DNA of 48,067 nt from an uncultured Elstera sp. Lineage in GTDB: Bacteria > Pseudomonadota > Alphaproteobacteria > Elsterales > Elsteraceae. The DNA is taken from positions 1 to 48,067 of the forward strand of contig CAIZEE010000503.1 of assembly GCA_903931835.1 (NCBI GenBank), written 5' to 3'. Every line of letters begins with the position of its first letter. The first letter of the stretch is position 1. The notes under the pieces were generated by a model. It worked only from the letters and a program-made list of their open reading frames with translations. It was not told the origin of the DNA and did not search any database. Positions 18,549-25,389 of this stretch are shown here, piece after piece. The translations under genes were made by a program, and so were the position numbers.

Positions 18549-18749
18549 TCAGATGAGCGCGCGGATAGCCTGCTTCAGGTGATCGGCAGCCGTTACCATG
18601 GCGCTTTCCGACACCGATACGATCGCGGCAGGCGACAGGCTCGATGACAGATCACGCGTTGCCAGTTGCTCTGGAACATGGGCGAAAATCAGCGTGGCGG
18701 TGATGGCGGCCACCAGCTTGATGAGGGTGGCGATCTGCGTCCTGATCAT
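18549..18749 (-). CDS. small exported or membrane-anchored protein of unknown function
   Basis: I do not recognise this 66-residue protein. It opens MIRTQIATLIKLVAAITATLIFAHV, a basic start followed by a hydrophobic stretch (signal peptide or single membrane anchor), and continues with a Ser/Ala-rich segment and a short amphipathic end (AADHLKQAIRALI). A good GGGAG lies 7-8 bases before the ATG at 18749, which supports real translation. It is convergent with sppA (7 bases between stops) and lies in the same orientation as tlyA, whose 3' end is 93 bases upstream. Confidence 0.5.
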   Translation of the reverse strand: MIRTQIATLIKLVAAITATLIFAHVPEQLATRDLSSSLSPAAIVSVSESAMVTAADHLKQAIRALI

Positions 18750-18842
18750 CGCAATTCTCCCGTCCCGATGTCGCGCTCTACAGGGTTATACGCATCCCGT
18801 GTGAAAACGTTGCGTCAGTTGCTTGGCAAAAATAAGGCGGGG

Positions 18843-19628
18843 TCAGCCAGGTGACGGCAGATCCCGTGATTTTCGCGCGGCGATCAGGAATTCACGATTG
18901 CCGGCCGGGCCCAGTATAGGGCTCTCGGCCTCGCCAAAAACCTCCCAGCCCATATCGCGTGCAAGCCATTCGGCGATGCGGCGGCGAACCTGGTCATGCA
19001 GGGCCGGATCGCGTACCACGCCGCCTTTGCCGACCAGCGCCTTGCCGACCTCAAATTGCGGCTTGATCAGCGCCACCAGAATGGCGCCGGGTGCTGCCAA
19101 GGCGAGAGCCGCCGGCAGCAGCGTAGTCAGGCCGATGAAGCTCGCATCGGTTACGATCATGGCGATCGGCTCGGCGAAATCCTCCGGCTTTAGGTAGCGC
19201 GCATTAACACGCTCGCGCACCACCACGCGGGCATCCTGGCGCAGGCTCCAGGCAAGCTGCCCGTGACCGACATCGACCGCATAGACGCGCGCGGCACCGC
19301 GCTGGAGCAGCAGGTCGGTGAACCCTCCAGTAGACGCGCCGATGTCAAGCGCCACAACGCCTGCCGGGTTGATGCCGAACGTCTCTAGCGCGTGTTCCAG
19401 CTTCAATCCGCCGCGCGAAACATAGGGATGATCATCGCCGCGCAATTGGATTTCTGCATCAATGGCAAGGCTCATGCCCGGCTTATTGAGGCGGGTTTCG
19501 CCGGCGTAAACCCGGCCCGCCAGGATGAGCGCTTGTGCCCGCGTCCGCGAAGGCGCCAGTTCCCGCAAAACCAGCAATTCGTCCAGGCGGATCTTTCCGC
19601 GCGCTGCCGGCGTTACATCCCGGGACAA
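18843..19628 (-). CDS. tlyA: TlyA family rRNA (cytidine-2'-O)-methyltransferase / hemolysin A homologue
   Basis: TlyA proteins 2'-O-methylate cytidines in ribosomal RNA; the hemolysin label is historical. The 261-residue protein starts with an S4 RNA-binding domain (RLDELLVLRELAPSRTRAQALILAGRVYAG). A Rossmann methyltransferase follows: VALDIGASTGGFTDLLLQRGA (SAM site), VDVGHGQLAW and ALIKPQFEVGK. The start is a TTG at 19628 with GAGG 4 bases before it; there is no in-frame ATG nearby. In related genomes tlyA often follows xseB-ispA-dxs; dxs is not in this interval. Confidence 0.9.
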   Translation of the reverse strand: MSRDVTPAARGKIRLDELLVLRELAPSRTRAQALILAGRVYAGETRLNKPGMSLAIDAEIQLRGDDHPYVSRGGLKLEHALETFGINPAGVVALDIGASTGGFTDLLLQRGAARVYAVDVGHGQLAWSLRQDARVVVRERVNARYLKPEDFAEPIAMIVTDASFIGLTTLLPAALALAAPGAILVALIKPQFEVGKALVGKGGVVRDPALHDQVRRRIAEWLARDMGWEVFGEAESPILGPAGNREFLIAARKSRDLPSPG

Positions 19629-19699
19629 TCGGCCTCAACCCTTGATTCGTGTTAAGCTTTGGTTCACTTTTAGTGACTGAAAAATAAGGTGCCCGCAAA

Positions 19700-20074
19700 A
19701 TGCATGTGGCAAAAGCTCATAAATCCTATCGTCTCTTAACGACAGTGCCGCATCCGCCAAGCGTTGTGCCGCAGCTGCCGTCATCCGCCCCGAAATCATC
19801 GCAGCCGACAGCGACCAATCAGATACCGGCCGTGTCGGTAACCCGTCCTGTGGTGGCCGTTGCGACGCCCAGCCAAATCGCGTCTATCGCGCCGTCTCTC
19901 GCCACCACTAAGGTGGCGCAGTCAGGCTCGACCGCCACGCGCGTTGCGAAAACCCAGGCGACCGTGGCGCCTAGCTACGCCACGCAAAACACGACCAAAA
20001 CCGGCAGTTCGGCGGCTTACGCGACCAGTTTCAAAAAGTCCTATACCGGACTGGTGCAGAGCCATATCAGCTAG
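19700..20074 (+). CDS. small Ser/Thr/Ala/Pro-rich protein of unknown function
   Basis: I do not recognise this 124-residue product. It has a basic N-terminus (MHVAKAHKSYRL) and then low-complexity sequence dominated by Ala, Ser, Thr, Val and Pro with scattered Lys/Arg, without a signal peptide or membrane segment. AAGGTG lies about 8 bases before the ATG, and an AT-rich stretch precedes it. Its TAG stop is the first triplet of a hairpin (20072-20094) whose other end holds the ispA stop, as expected for two real convergent genes. It occupies the place where dxs is often found. Low complexity keeps confidence moderate. Confidence 0.5.
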   Translation: MHVAKAHKSYRLLTTVPHPPSVVPQLPSSAPKSSQPTATNQIPAVSVTRPVVAVATPSQIASIAPSLATTKVAQSGSTATRVAKTQATVAPSYATQNTTKTGSSAAYATSFKKSYTGLVQSHIS

Positions 20075-20094
20075 GCCTGCGGGTTCTGGGCCTA
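20072..20094. terminator. hairpin between convergent stops (small ORF / ispA)
   Basis: taggcc (20072-20077) and ggccta (20089-20094) form a 6-bp stem around an 11-base loop. The two TAG stops of the facing genes are exactly its outer triplets. On the plus strand CTTCTT follows. A short bidirectional terminator is plausible. Confidence 0.45.
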
Positions 20095-21021
20095 CTTCTT
20101 GCGGGTGATCACGAAGCGGGCGACGTGGCGCAGCATGTCGGCGCGTTCCTCAAAGATTTCGAGGTGGCTGATCGCCTGATCCGCCAGCAGCGCTGATTGC
20201 GCCCGCGCGCGCTCAATGCCGAGGATGGAGACGAAGGTCGCCTTGCCGGCCTGACCATCGCGCCGCACTTCCTTGCCGGTTTCCGCCTCGTCGCCTTCGA
20301 CATCAAGAAGGTCGTCGGCGATCTGGAAGGCCAGACCCAGATCATGGGCATAATTATGGAGGGCGACGCGCATGCTGGCGGGCGCCTTACCCAGAATGGC
20401 GCCGGCGATCGCAGAGAAGGCGATGATCTCCCCGGTCTTCAGGCGCTGCAGCCTGGTGATCTGACCAATATCAAAGGCTGTCGGCCGGGTCTCCGCGACC
20501 AAATCTGCCATCTGTCCGCCGCACATGCCATGCGGTCCGGCAGCAGCGGCCATCTCGCGTACCAGATCAATGCGGACCTGAGCGTCGCCATGGGTTTCGG
20601 GTTCGGCCAGCACTTCAAAGGCGCGAGTCAGCAGCGCGTCGCCGGCCAGGATCGCCGTCGCCTCATCGAATTCGATATGGGTACTCGGCCGGCCGCGGCG
20701 CAGCGGGCTGTCATCCATCGCCGGCAGATCGTCATGCACCAGTGAATAGCAATGAACCATCTCGATCGCGGCGGCGACGCGGAGCGCTGCCGTCGGAGAG
20801 ACATTGAACAGCTTGGCGCTTTCCACCACCAGGAACGGCCGCAGCCTCTTGCCGCCATTCAGCGCGGCATAGCGCATCGCCTCATGCAGTTTCGCCTCCG
20901 GTCCGGCCGACACCGGCAGCAGGCTGGCTAGTTGCAGTTCCATCGCGGCTGCGGTTTCGTTCATGGCGCGTTCAAGGCCGAGATCGGCGAGGTTGTTTGC
21001 TGGGGGCATGGCTTCAGGCAT
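20092..21021 (-). CDS. ispA: polyprenyl (farnesyl/geranylgeranyl) diphosphate synthase, IspA family
   Basis: This enzyme condenses isopentenyl diphosphate with allylic diphosphates, giving the C15 or C20 precursor of quinones, hopanoids and undecaprenol. The 309-residue protein has the first aspartate-rich motif DDLPAMDD (97-104), GGKRLRPF near the N-terminus, MCGGQMADL, KTGEII and the second aspartate motif DDLLD (236-240). Bulky residues before the first motif (HCYSLVHDD) fit a short-chain product. ATG 21021 overlaps the end of xseB by 8 bases; a later ATG at 21009 is also possible. The xseB-ispA coupling is standard. Confidence 0.94.
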   Translation of the reverse strand: MPEAMPPANNLADLGLERAMNETAAAMELQLASLLPVSAGPEAKLHEAMRYAALNGGKRLRPFLVVESAKLFNVSPTAALRVAAAIEMVHCYSLVHDDLPAMDDSPLRRGRPSTHIEFDEATAILAGDALLTRAFEVLAEPETHGDAQVRIDLVREMAAAAGPHGMCGGQMADLVAETRPTAFDIGQITRLQRLKTGEIIAFSAIAGAILGKAPASMRVALHNYAHDLGLAFQIADDLLDVEGDEAETGKEVRRDGQAGKATFVSILGIERARAQSALLADQAISHLEIFEERADMLRHVARFVITRKK

Positions 21022-21277
21022 CAAAGGGTTCCGCTGCTATCGTGCCGTCGCTGCCGACCAGAATGCGATCGATCCGGGCCTGGGCTTCGGCGAGTTTGGC
21101 TTCGCAATGGCGGCGTAGATACGTGCCGCGCTCATAAGAAGCAATGGCGTCGTCGAGTTTGCCCTTGCCGTCTTCGAGCCGTTTCACCACGGCATCAAGC
21201 TCCGCCAGCGCTTGCTCGAAGCTTAATTCGCCGATATCGGCCGGGATTGGGTTGTCGGAAATCGGCGTGCCCGTCAT
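21014..21277 (-). CDS. xseB: exodeoxyribonuclease VII small subunit
   Basis: XseB is the small subunit of exonuclease VII, which trims single-stranded DNA; several copies bind one XseA. The 87-residue protein contains the family core LSFEQALAELDAVVKRLEDG followed by KLDDAIASYERGTYLRRHCE and LAEAQARIDRI, a two-helix coiled-coil layout. ATG 21277 is chosen over an in-frame GTG at 21304 because GGGGA precedes it by 4 bases. It overlaps ispA. Repeat copy B lies directly upstream. Confidence 0.93.
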   Translation of the reverse strand: MTGTPISDNPIPADIGELSFEQALAELDAVVKRLEDGKGKLDDAIASYERGTYLRRHCEAKLAEAQARIDRILVGSDGTIAAEPFDA

Positions 21278-21307
21278 GGAGTCCCCATCGCAAATGAGCG
21301 ACACAGT

Positions 21308-21412
21308 CTAGGGTCTGATGGGCTCAAATTGAACCGCGAATCAGATCCTGCCTGTATGAATAGAGCGCGAGGCACGTTTCAGGTTGATTGAACCCGAAAC
21401 GATCGCGCTCTA
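21308..21412. repeat. composite palindromic repeat, copy B (two hairpins)
   Basis: The first hairpin (21308-21348) starts CTAGGGTCTGAT and ends ATCAGATCC; it matches the minus-strand reading of copy A at 38 of 41 positions. A 12-base spacer follows. The second palindrome (21361-21412) has perfect 9-bp ends, TAGAGCGCG/CGCGCTCTA, and an inner stem GTTTCAGGTT/AACCCGAAAC with one mismatch. It separates the HDAC-family gene from xseB, both on the minus strand, so it may terminate or process that transcript. Confidence 0.85.
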
Positions 21413-21420
21413 GGGGGTGG

Positions 21421-22347
21421 TCACGGCGCCATCAAGCCGCGTAGATGGGCTGCCGTGCTGGCCGCCAAAGCCGCCAGATCATAGCCCCCCTCCAATGTCG
21501 AGACCACTCGATCCTGGCAGGTTTCGCGGGCGATTTGCCGGATCGCCAAGGTTGCCCACTCGTAATCGTCCTCGGAAAAATTGAGGCCGCCCAGCGGGTC
21601 GTCCGCGTGGGCGTCGAAACCAGCCGAGATCAGAATGAAGTCTGGCTGGAACGCCGCCAGTGCCGGCAGCACAATCTCCGTCATAGCCTGACGGAATTCA
21701 AAGCCGCCGGCCCCGGGCCGCAAAGGCGCGTTGACGATATTGCCGACACCGCGCTCACTTGATGCTCCGGTGCCGGGGTAGAGCGGCGATTGATGGGTCG
21801 AGGCAAAGAACAGGCTTTCGTCGCGCTCGAAGATCGCCTGGGTGCCGTTGCCATGATGCACATCGAAGTCGATCACGGCGATGCGGCCAAGATTGTGAAT
21901 TTTTTGCGCATGGCGGGCGCCGATGGCGACGTTATTGAGCAGACAGAATCCCATCGCCTCCGCCGCTTCGGCATGGTGGCCCGGCGGACGAACAGCGCAG
22001 AAGGCGTTTTGTGCATCGCCCGCCATCACCCAGTCAATGGCGACGCAAACGGCGCCGGCAGCGCGAAGCATCGCCTCTTTGCTGCCGCTTGAGATAATGG
22101 TATCGCCGTCAATACGTGCATAGCCCGTGCTCGGCATTGCCGCCAGAAGATGATCGAGATGAGCTTGCGGATGGACACGGATGATCTGGTCTACCGACGC
22201 GATCGGCGCCTCACGCCATTCCAGATCGGCGAAGTCGGGCTCTGAGGCGCGGCGCAAAATCGCCCGCAGGCGATCGGGGCTTTCCGGGTGGTGTGGCCCC
22301 GGATCGTGGGCGACACAGGCCTGATGCGTGACGAATAGGGTGCCCAT
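21421..22347 (-). CDS. histone deacetylase / acetoin utilization family amidohydrolase
   Basis: Members of this zinc amidohydrolase family remove acyl groups from polyamines or proteins. The 308-residue protein has the full catalytic set: RPPGHHAEA with H124 and H125, zinc ligands D162 and H164 in DFDVHHGNGTQ, and D245 in SAGFDAHADDP. THQSPLYPGTG and STLEGGYD are further signatures. The start has GGGGGAG 6 bases upstream. Substrate unknown; bacterial homologues include acetylpolyamine amidohydrolases. The family is often next to xseB in alphaproteobacteria, as here. Confidence 0.92.
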   Translation of the reverse strand: MGTLFVTHQACVAHDPGPHHPESPDRLRAILRRASEPDFADLEWREAPIASVDQIIRVHPQAHLDHLLAAMPSTGYARIDGDTIISSGSKEAMLRAAGAVCVAIDWVMAGDAQNAFCAVRPPGHHAEAAEAMGFCLLNNVAIGARHAQKIHNLGRIAVIDFDVHHGNGTQAIFERDESLFFASTHQSPLYPGTGASSERGVGNIVNAPLRPGAGGFEFRQAMTEIVLPALAAFQPDFILISAGFDAHADDPLGGLNFSEDDYEWATLAIRQIARETCQDRVVSTLEGGYDLAALAASTAAHLRGLMAP

Positions 22348-22655
22348 GTGCTACTCCCCCTTTTTGGATGCTGATCCGGCGGGCTTTTTTCCAGAAAACT
22401 GTTCGCTCAACGTTCCTATGCTGACCTGACTAAAGTGATGAGTGCAACGATTGATCAACAGGTTACGTCACTTTGCTCATAACGATCCTCTAGACATATC
22501 GAAGCTTACACGCCATGCTCACGCCGTCTGATAAGTGATTCGGATATAGAGAGTTATTACCGGGAATTAACTCAATATTCACCACCCGCTGCTAATCCCA
22601 CTGAGACAAACCGTTTCAGGCGGCGAAACGCCCTCAAGCCAACAGGATCGAATGC
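22348..22655. other. divergent intergenic region upstream of fliF
   Basis: The 308 bases between the HDAC-family gene and fliF hold no gene. Two signals stand out: an imperfect palindrome centred near 22454 (AAAGTGA at 22432-22438 and TCACTTT at 22468-22474 around TTGATCAA at 22451-22458), and a CtrA-like box at 22556-22571. I find no good sigma54 (GG-N10-GC) promoter. Confidence 0.5.
22556..22571 (+). promoter_or_regulatory. candidate CtrA-binding box upstream of fliF
   Basis: ATTA, 7 bases, TTAAC: one perfect half-site of the TTAA-N7-TTAAC CtrA consensus and one with two mismatches, 85 bases before the fliF start. In Caulobacter the fliF operon is CtrA-controlled. Degenerate, so tentative. 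Confidence 0.35.
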
Positions 22656-24320
22656 GTGAACGCTTTCATTCAAACGCTTCGTAACCTCGGTCCCCTTCGG
22701 ATGGCCGTGATTGCCGCCATGGGCGTCGCGGTGATCGGGTTCATCATTTACCTGCTGCTGCGCGTCAGTAGCGGTTCGGAGATGGCGCTGTTATATGGCG
22801 ATCTCGGCGGTGCCGACGCTGGCAAGGTTGATGCGCGCCTTACGCAGCTCAACATTCCGCACGAATTGCGGGGCGATGGTAGCCAGATTCTGGTCCCGGC
22901 CGATCAGGTGGCGCATGCCCGTGTGACCCTGGCGTCTGAAGGACTGCCAAGCGGCGGGTCGATTGGCTACGAGATTTTCGACAAGGGCCAAGGCTTGGCC
23001 ACATCCAGCTTCGTGCAGAACATTAACCAGCTGCGCGCCATTGAGGGCGAGCTTGGACGGACGGTCAGTGGCATTGACGGCGTGCGTTCGGCGCGCGTTC
23101 ATCTGGTGCTGCCGACGCGTGAGCTGTTCACCCGCGAAAAGCAGGACCCCAGCGCCTCGATCATGATCCGCATGTCTGGGCCGGGCCGCCTGCAGCGGCC
23201 CCAGGTTCTGGCCATTCAGCACATCGTCGCGATGGCGGTGCCGGGCCTGAAGCCCGAACGTATTTCGATCGTCGACGACCACGGCACCTTGCTGGCCAAG
23301 GGTGTGGGCGAGGGGCAGTCGGGCGTGGTTCAGCGTGAAGACGCTGAGGAAATGCGCATCGCCTATGAGGACCGCACGGCCCGTGCCATTGAAGCCCTGC
23401 TGGAGCGTACGCTCGGCACGGATAAGGCCCGCGTCGAGGTAACGGCGGCGATGGATAACGCCAAGGTTACCGAGAACCAGGAGGTCTTCAATCCCGACCA
23501 GCAGGTGGTGCGTTCCACTCAAACCGTCAGCGATACGTCGGAGCAGAATGAGAATGACGGCGCGCCTGCGGTAACGATCGCGAATAACCTGCCCGCTGGT
23601 CAGGCTCAGACGCAGACGGGCACAGTCAATTCCAGCAAATCGGCGCGCAACGAAGAAACCATCAATTACGAGATCACCCGGACGGTGCGCAATCAGGTGC
23701 GCGAGCCCGGTACTCTCAGCCGCATTTCGGTGGCGGTTCTGGTCGACGGCACCTACACCACCAATGCGGATGGAACGCACACCTATGCGGCGCGTCCGCA
23801 GAAGGAACTGGATGCGATTACGGCCCTGGTCCGCTCGGCAGTCGGCTATGACGCGTCGCGCGGCGATCAGGTCCAGGTCGTCAACCTGCCCTTCTACAAC
23901 GAAGATGCCGATAAGCCGCCGACTCTGAAGCTGTGGGGGCTGGAGCGTGCGGAGCTGATCGCGGTCGCCAAGTGGCTGATCCTCGGCGTCATTGTCATCC
24001 TCGTGCTGTTCCTGGTCGTCCGCCCGTTGATGGCGCGGCTGTTCGAGGCGATGCCTGCGGCGGCAACCGCGTCGGGCGCAGCCGCGGCCCTGCTTGGCGG
24101 CCCTGGCGTCGGTGGCGCCGCGCAGCTTACCGGTCCTGGCGGCTCAATGGAGCTTGCGGGGGGTATGTCGCCTGAAGACATGGTCGACGATATGATCGAT
24201 CTCAATCGCATCGATGGCCGCGTCAAGGCGTCCAGCCTGCGCCGCATCGGTGAGATTGTCGAAAAGCATCCAGAAGACGTGGTCGCTATTATCCGCAGCT
24301 GGTTATACCAGGAAACTTGA
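22656..24320 (+). CDS. fliF: flagellar MS-ring protein FliF
   Basis: FliF forms the MS ring in the inner membrane, the first structure of the flagellar basal body. The 554-residue protein has an N-terminal membrane segment (about 18-38) and ring-building motifs (LASEGLPSGGSIGYEIFDKG, LPTRELFTREKQDPSASIMI). It also has a long Asn/Gln/Thr-rich periplasmic loop (near 280-330) and a second membrane segment (about 434-455). The C-terminal tail that binds FliG follows. The start is GTG 22656 with AGGA 8 bases before it; the nearby ATG at 22650 is out of frame. First gene of the flagellar operon. Confidence 0.96.
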   Translation: MNAFIQTLRNLGPLRMAVIAAMGVAVIGFIIYLLLRVSSGSEMALLYGDLGGADAGKVDARLTQLNIPHELRGDGSQILVPADQVAHARVTLASEGLPSGGSIGYEIFDKGQGLATSSFVQNINQLRAIEGELGRTVSGIDGVRSARVHLVLPTRELFTREKQDPSASIMIRMSGPGRLQRPQVLAIQHIVAMAVPGLKPERISIVDDHGTLLAKGVGEGQSGVVQREDAEEMRIAYEDRTARAIEALLERTLGTDKARVEVTAAMDNAKVTENQEVFNPDQQVVRSTQTVSDTSEQNENDGAPAVTIANNLPAGQAQTQTGTVNSSKSARNEETINYEITRTVRNQVREPGTLSRISVAVLVDGTYTTNADGTHTYAARPQKELDAITALVRSAVGYDASRGDQVQVVNLPFYNEDADKPPTLKLWGLERAELIAVAKWLILGVIVILVLFLVVRPLMARLFEAMPAAATASGAAAALLGGPGVGGAAQLTGPGGSMELAGGMSPEDMVDDMIDLNRIDGRVKASSLRRIGEIVEKHPEDVVAIIRSWLYQET

Positions 24321-24347
24321 CATTAGAAGCGAGGGGCGAGCAGCGAC

Positions 24348-25361
24348 ATGCGCGTTCGTGAGGATTACCGGTCTTTAACCGGTCCGGAAAAAGCGGCAGT
24401 TTTGATGTTGGCGCTGGGCGACGAGCACGCGGCAACGCTGTTCGAGTTGATGGATGACGAGGAGATCAAGGAGATCTCGCAGACCATGGCCAATCTGGGC
24501 ACGGTCAGCGCGAACCTGGTCGAGCGTCTGTTTGTCGAATTCGCTGAACAGTTCAGCCAGACAGGGTCTCTGGTGGGTAGCTTCGACAGCACCGAAAGGC
24601 TGCTGTCCAAGGTGCTCGATAAGGACCGCGTTGACGCGATCATGGAAGAAATCCGTGGTCCCGCCGGTCGCACCATGTGGGACAAGCTCGGCAACGTGAA
24701 CGAGCAGGTTCTGGCGAATTACCTGAAGAACGAGTATCCGCAGACGGTCGCAGTCGTTCTGTCCAAAATCAAGGCGGAACATGCCGCCCGGGTGCTGGCG
24801 CTGCTGCCGGAAACCTTCGCGATGGAAGTCATCATGCGCATGCTGCGTATGGAGGCGGTGCAGAAGGAAGTGTTGAACGACGTCGAGAAGACGTTGCGCA
24901 CCGAGTTCATGAGCAATCTCGCGCGCACCAATCGCCGCGATGCGCATGAGATGATGGCGGATATCTTCAACAATCTCGATCGCACCACCGAAACGCGCTT
25001 CATCACCGCATTGGAAGAGCGCAACAAGGATTCGGCCGAGCGCATCAAGGCGTTGATGTTCACCTTCGAGGATCTGGCCCGGCTCGATTCGAGCGGCATC
25101 CAGACCCTTTTGCGTGCGACGGAGAAAGACAAGCTTACTGTCGCGCTCAAGGGCGCGTCGGAACCGCTGCGCGATATGTTCCTTGGCAATATGTCGGAAC
25201 GTGCGTCGAAGTTGCTGCGTGAAGACATGGCCTCGATGGGACCGGTACGCCTGCGCGATGTCGACGAAGCGCAGATGTATATGGTCCAGCTCGCCAAGGA
25301 TCTGGCGGCCCGTGGTGAAATTGTGATCGCCGAAAAGGGCGGCGATGAGCTGATCTATTAA
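24348..25361 (+). CDS. fliG: flagellar motor switch protein FliG
   Basis: FliG is the rotor protein that contacts the stator and links the MS ring to the C ring. All three armadillo-like domains are present in 337 residues: the N-terminal FliF-binding part ([20 protein letters not shown]), the middle domain ([27 protein letters not shown]) with the EHPQ-like region, and the C-terminal torque domain ([19 protein letters not shown]). Length is standard. It follows fliF by 27 bases and precedes fliH by 28, with GAGGGGCGAG upstream. Confidence 0.97.
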   Translation: MRVREDYRSLTGPEKAAVLMLALGDEHAATLFELMDDEEIKEISQTMANLGTVSANLVERLFVEFAEQFSQTGSLVGSFDSTERLLSKVLDKDRVDAIMEEIRGPAGRTMWDKLGNVNEQVLANYLKNEYPQTVAVVLSKIKAEHAARVLALLPETFAMEVIMRMLRMEAVQKEVLNDVEKTLRTEFMSNLARTNRRDAHEMMADIFNNLDRTTETRFITALEERNKDSAERIKALMFTFEDLARLDSSGIQTLLRATEKDKLTVALKGASEPLRDMFLGNMSERASKLLREDMASMGPVRLRDVDEAQMYMVQLAKDLAARGEIVIAEKGGDELIY

Positions 25362-25389
25362 GGGGTGCTTGAGTGAAGGATAGCCCCCC

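Noticed and set aside
22791-23780. 329-codon minus-strand frame opposite fliF
   Set aside because: Shadow of fliF; the sequence shows no domain and is rich in Arg/His as mirror frames are.
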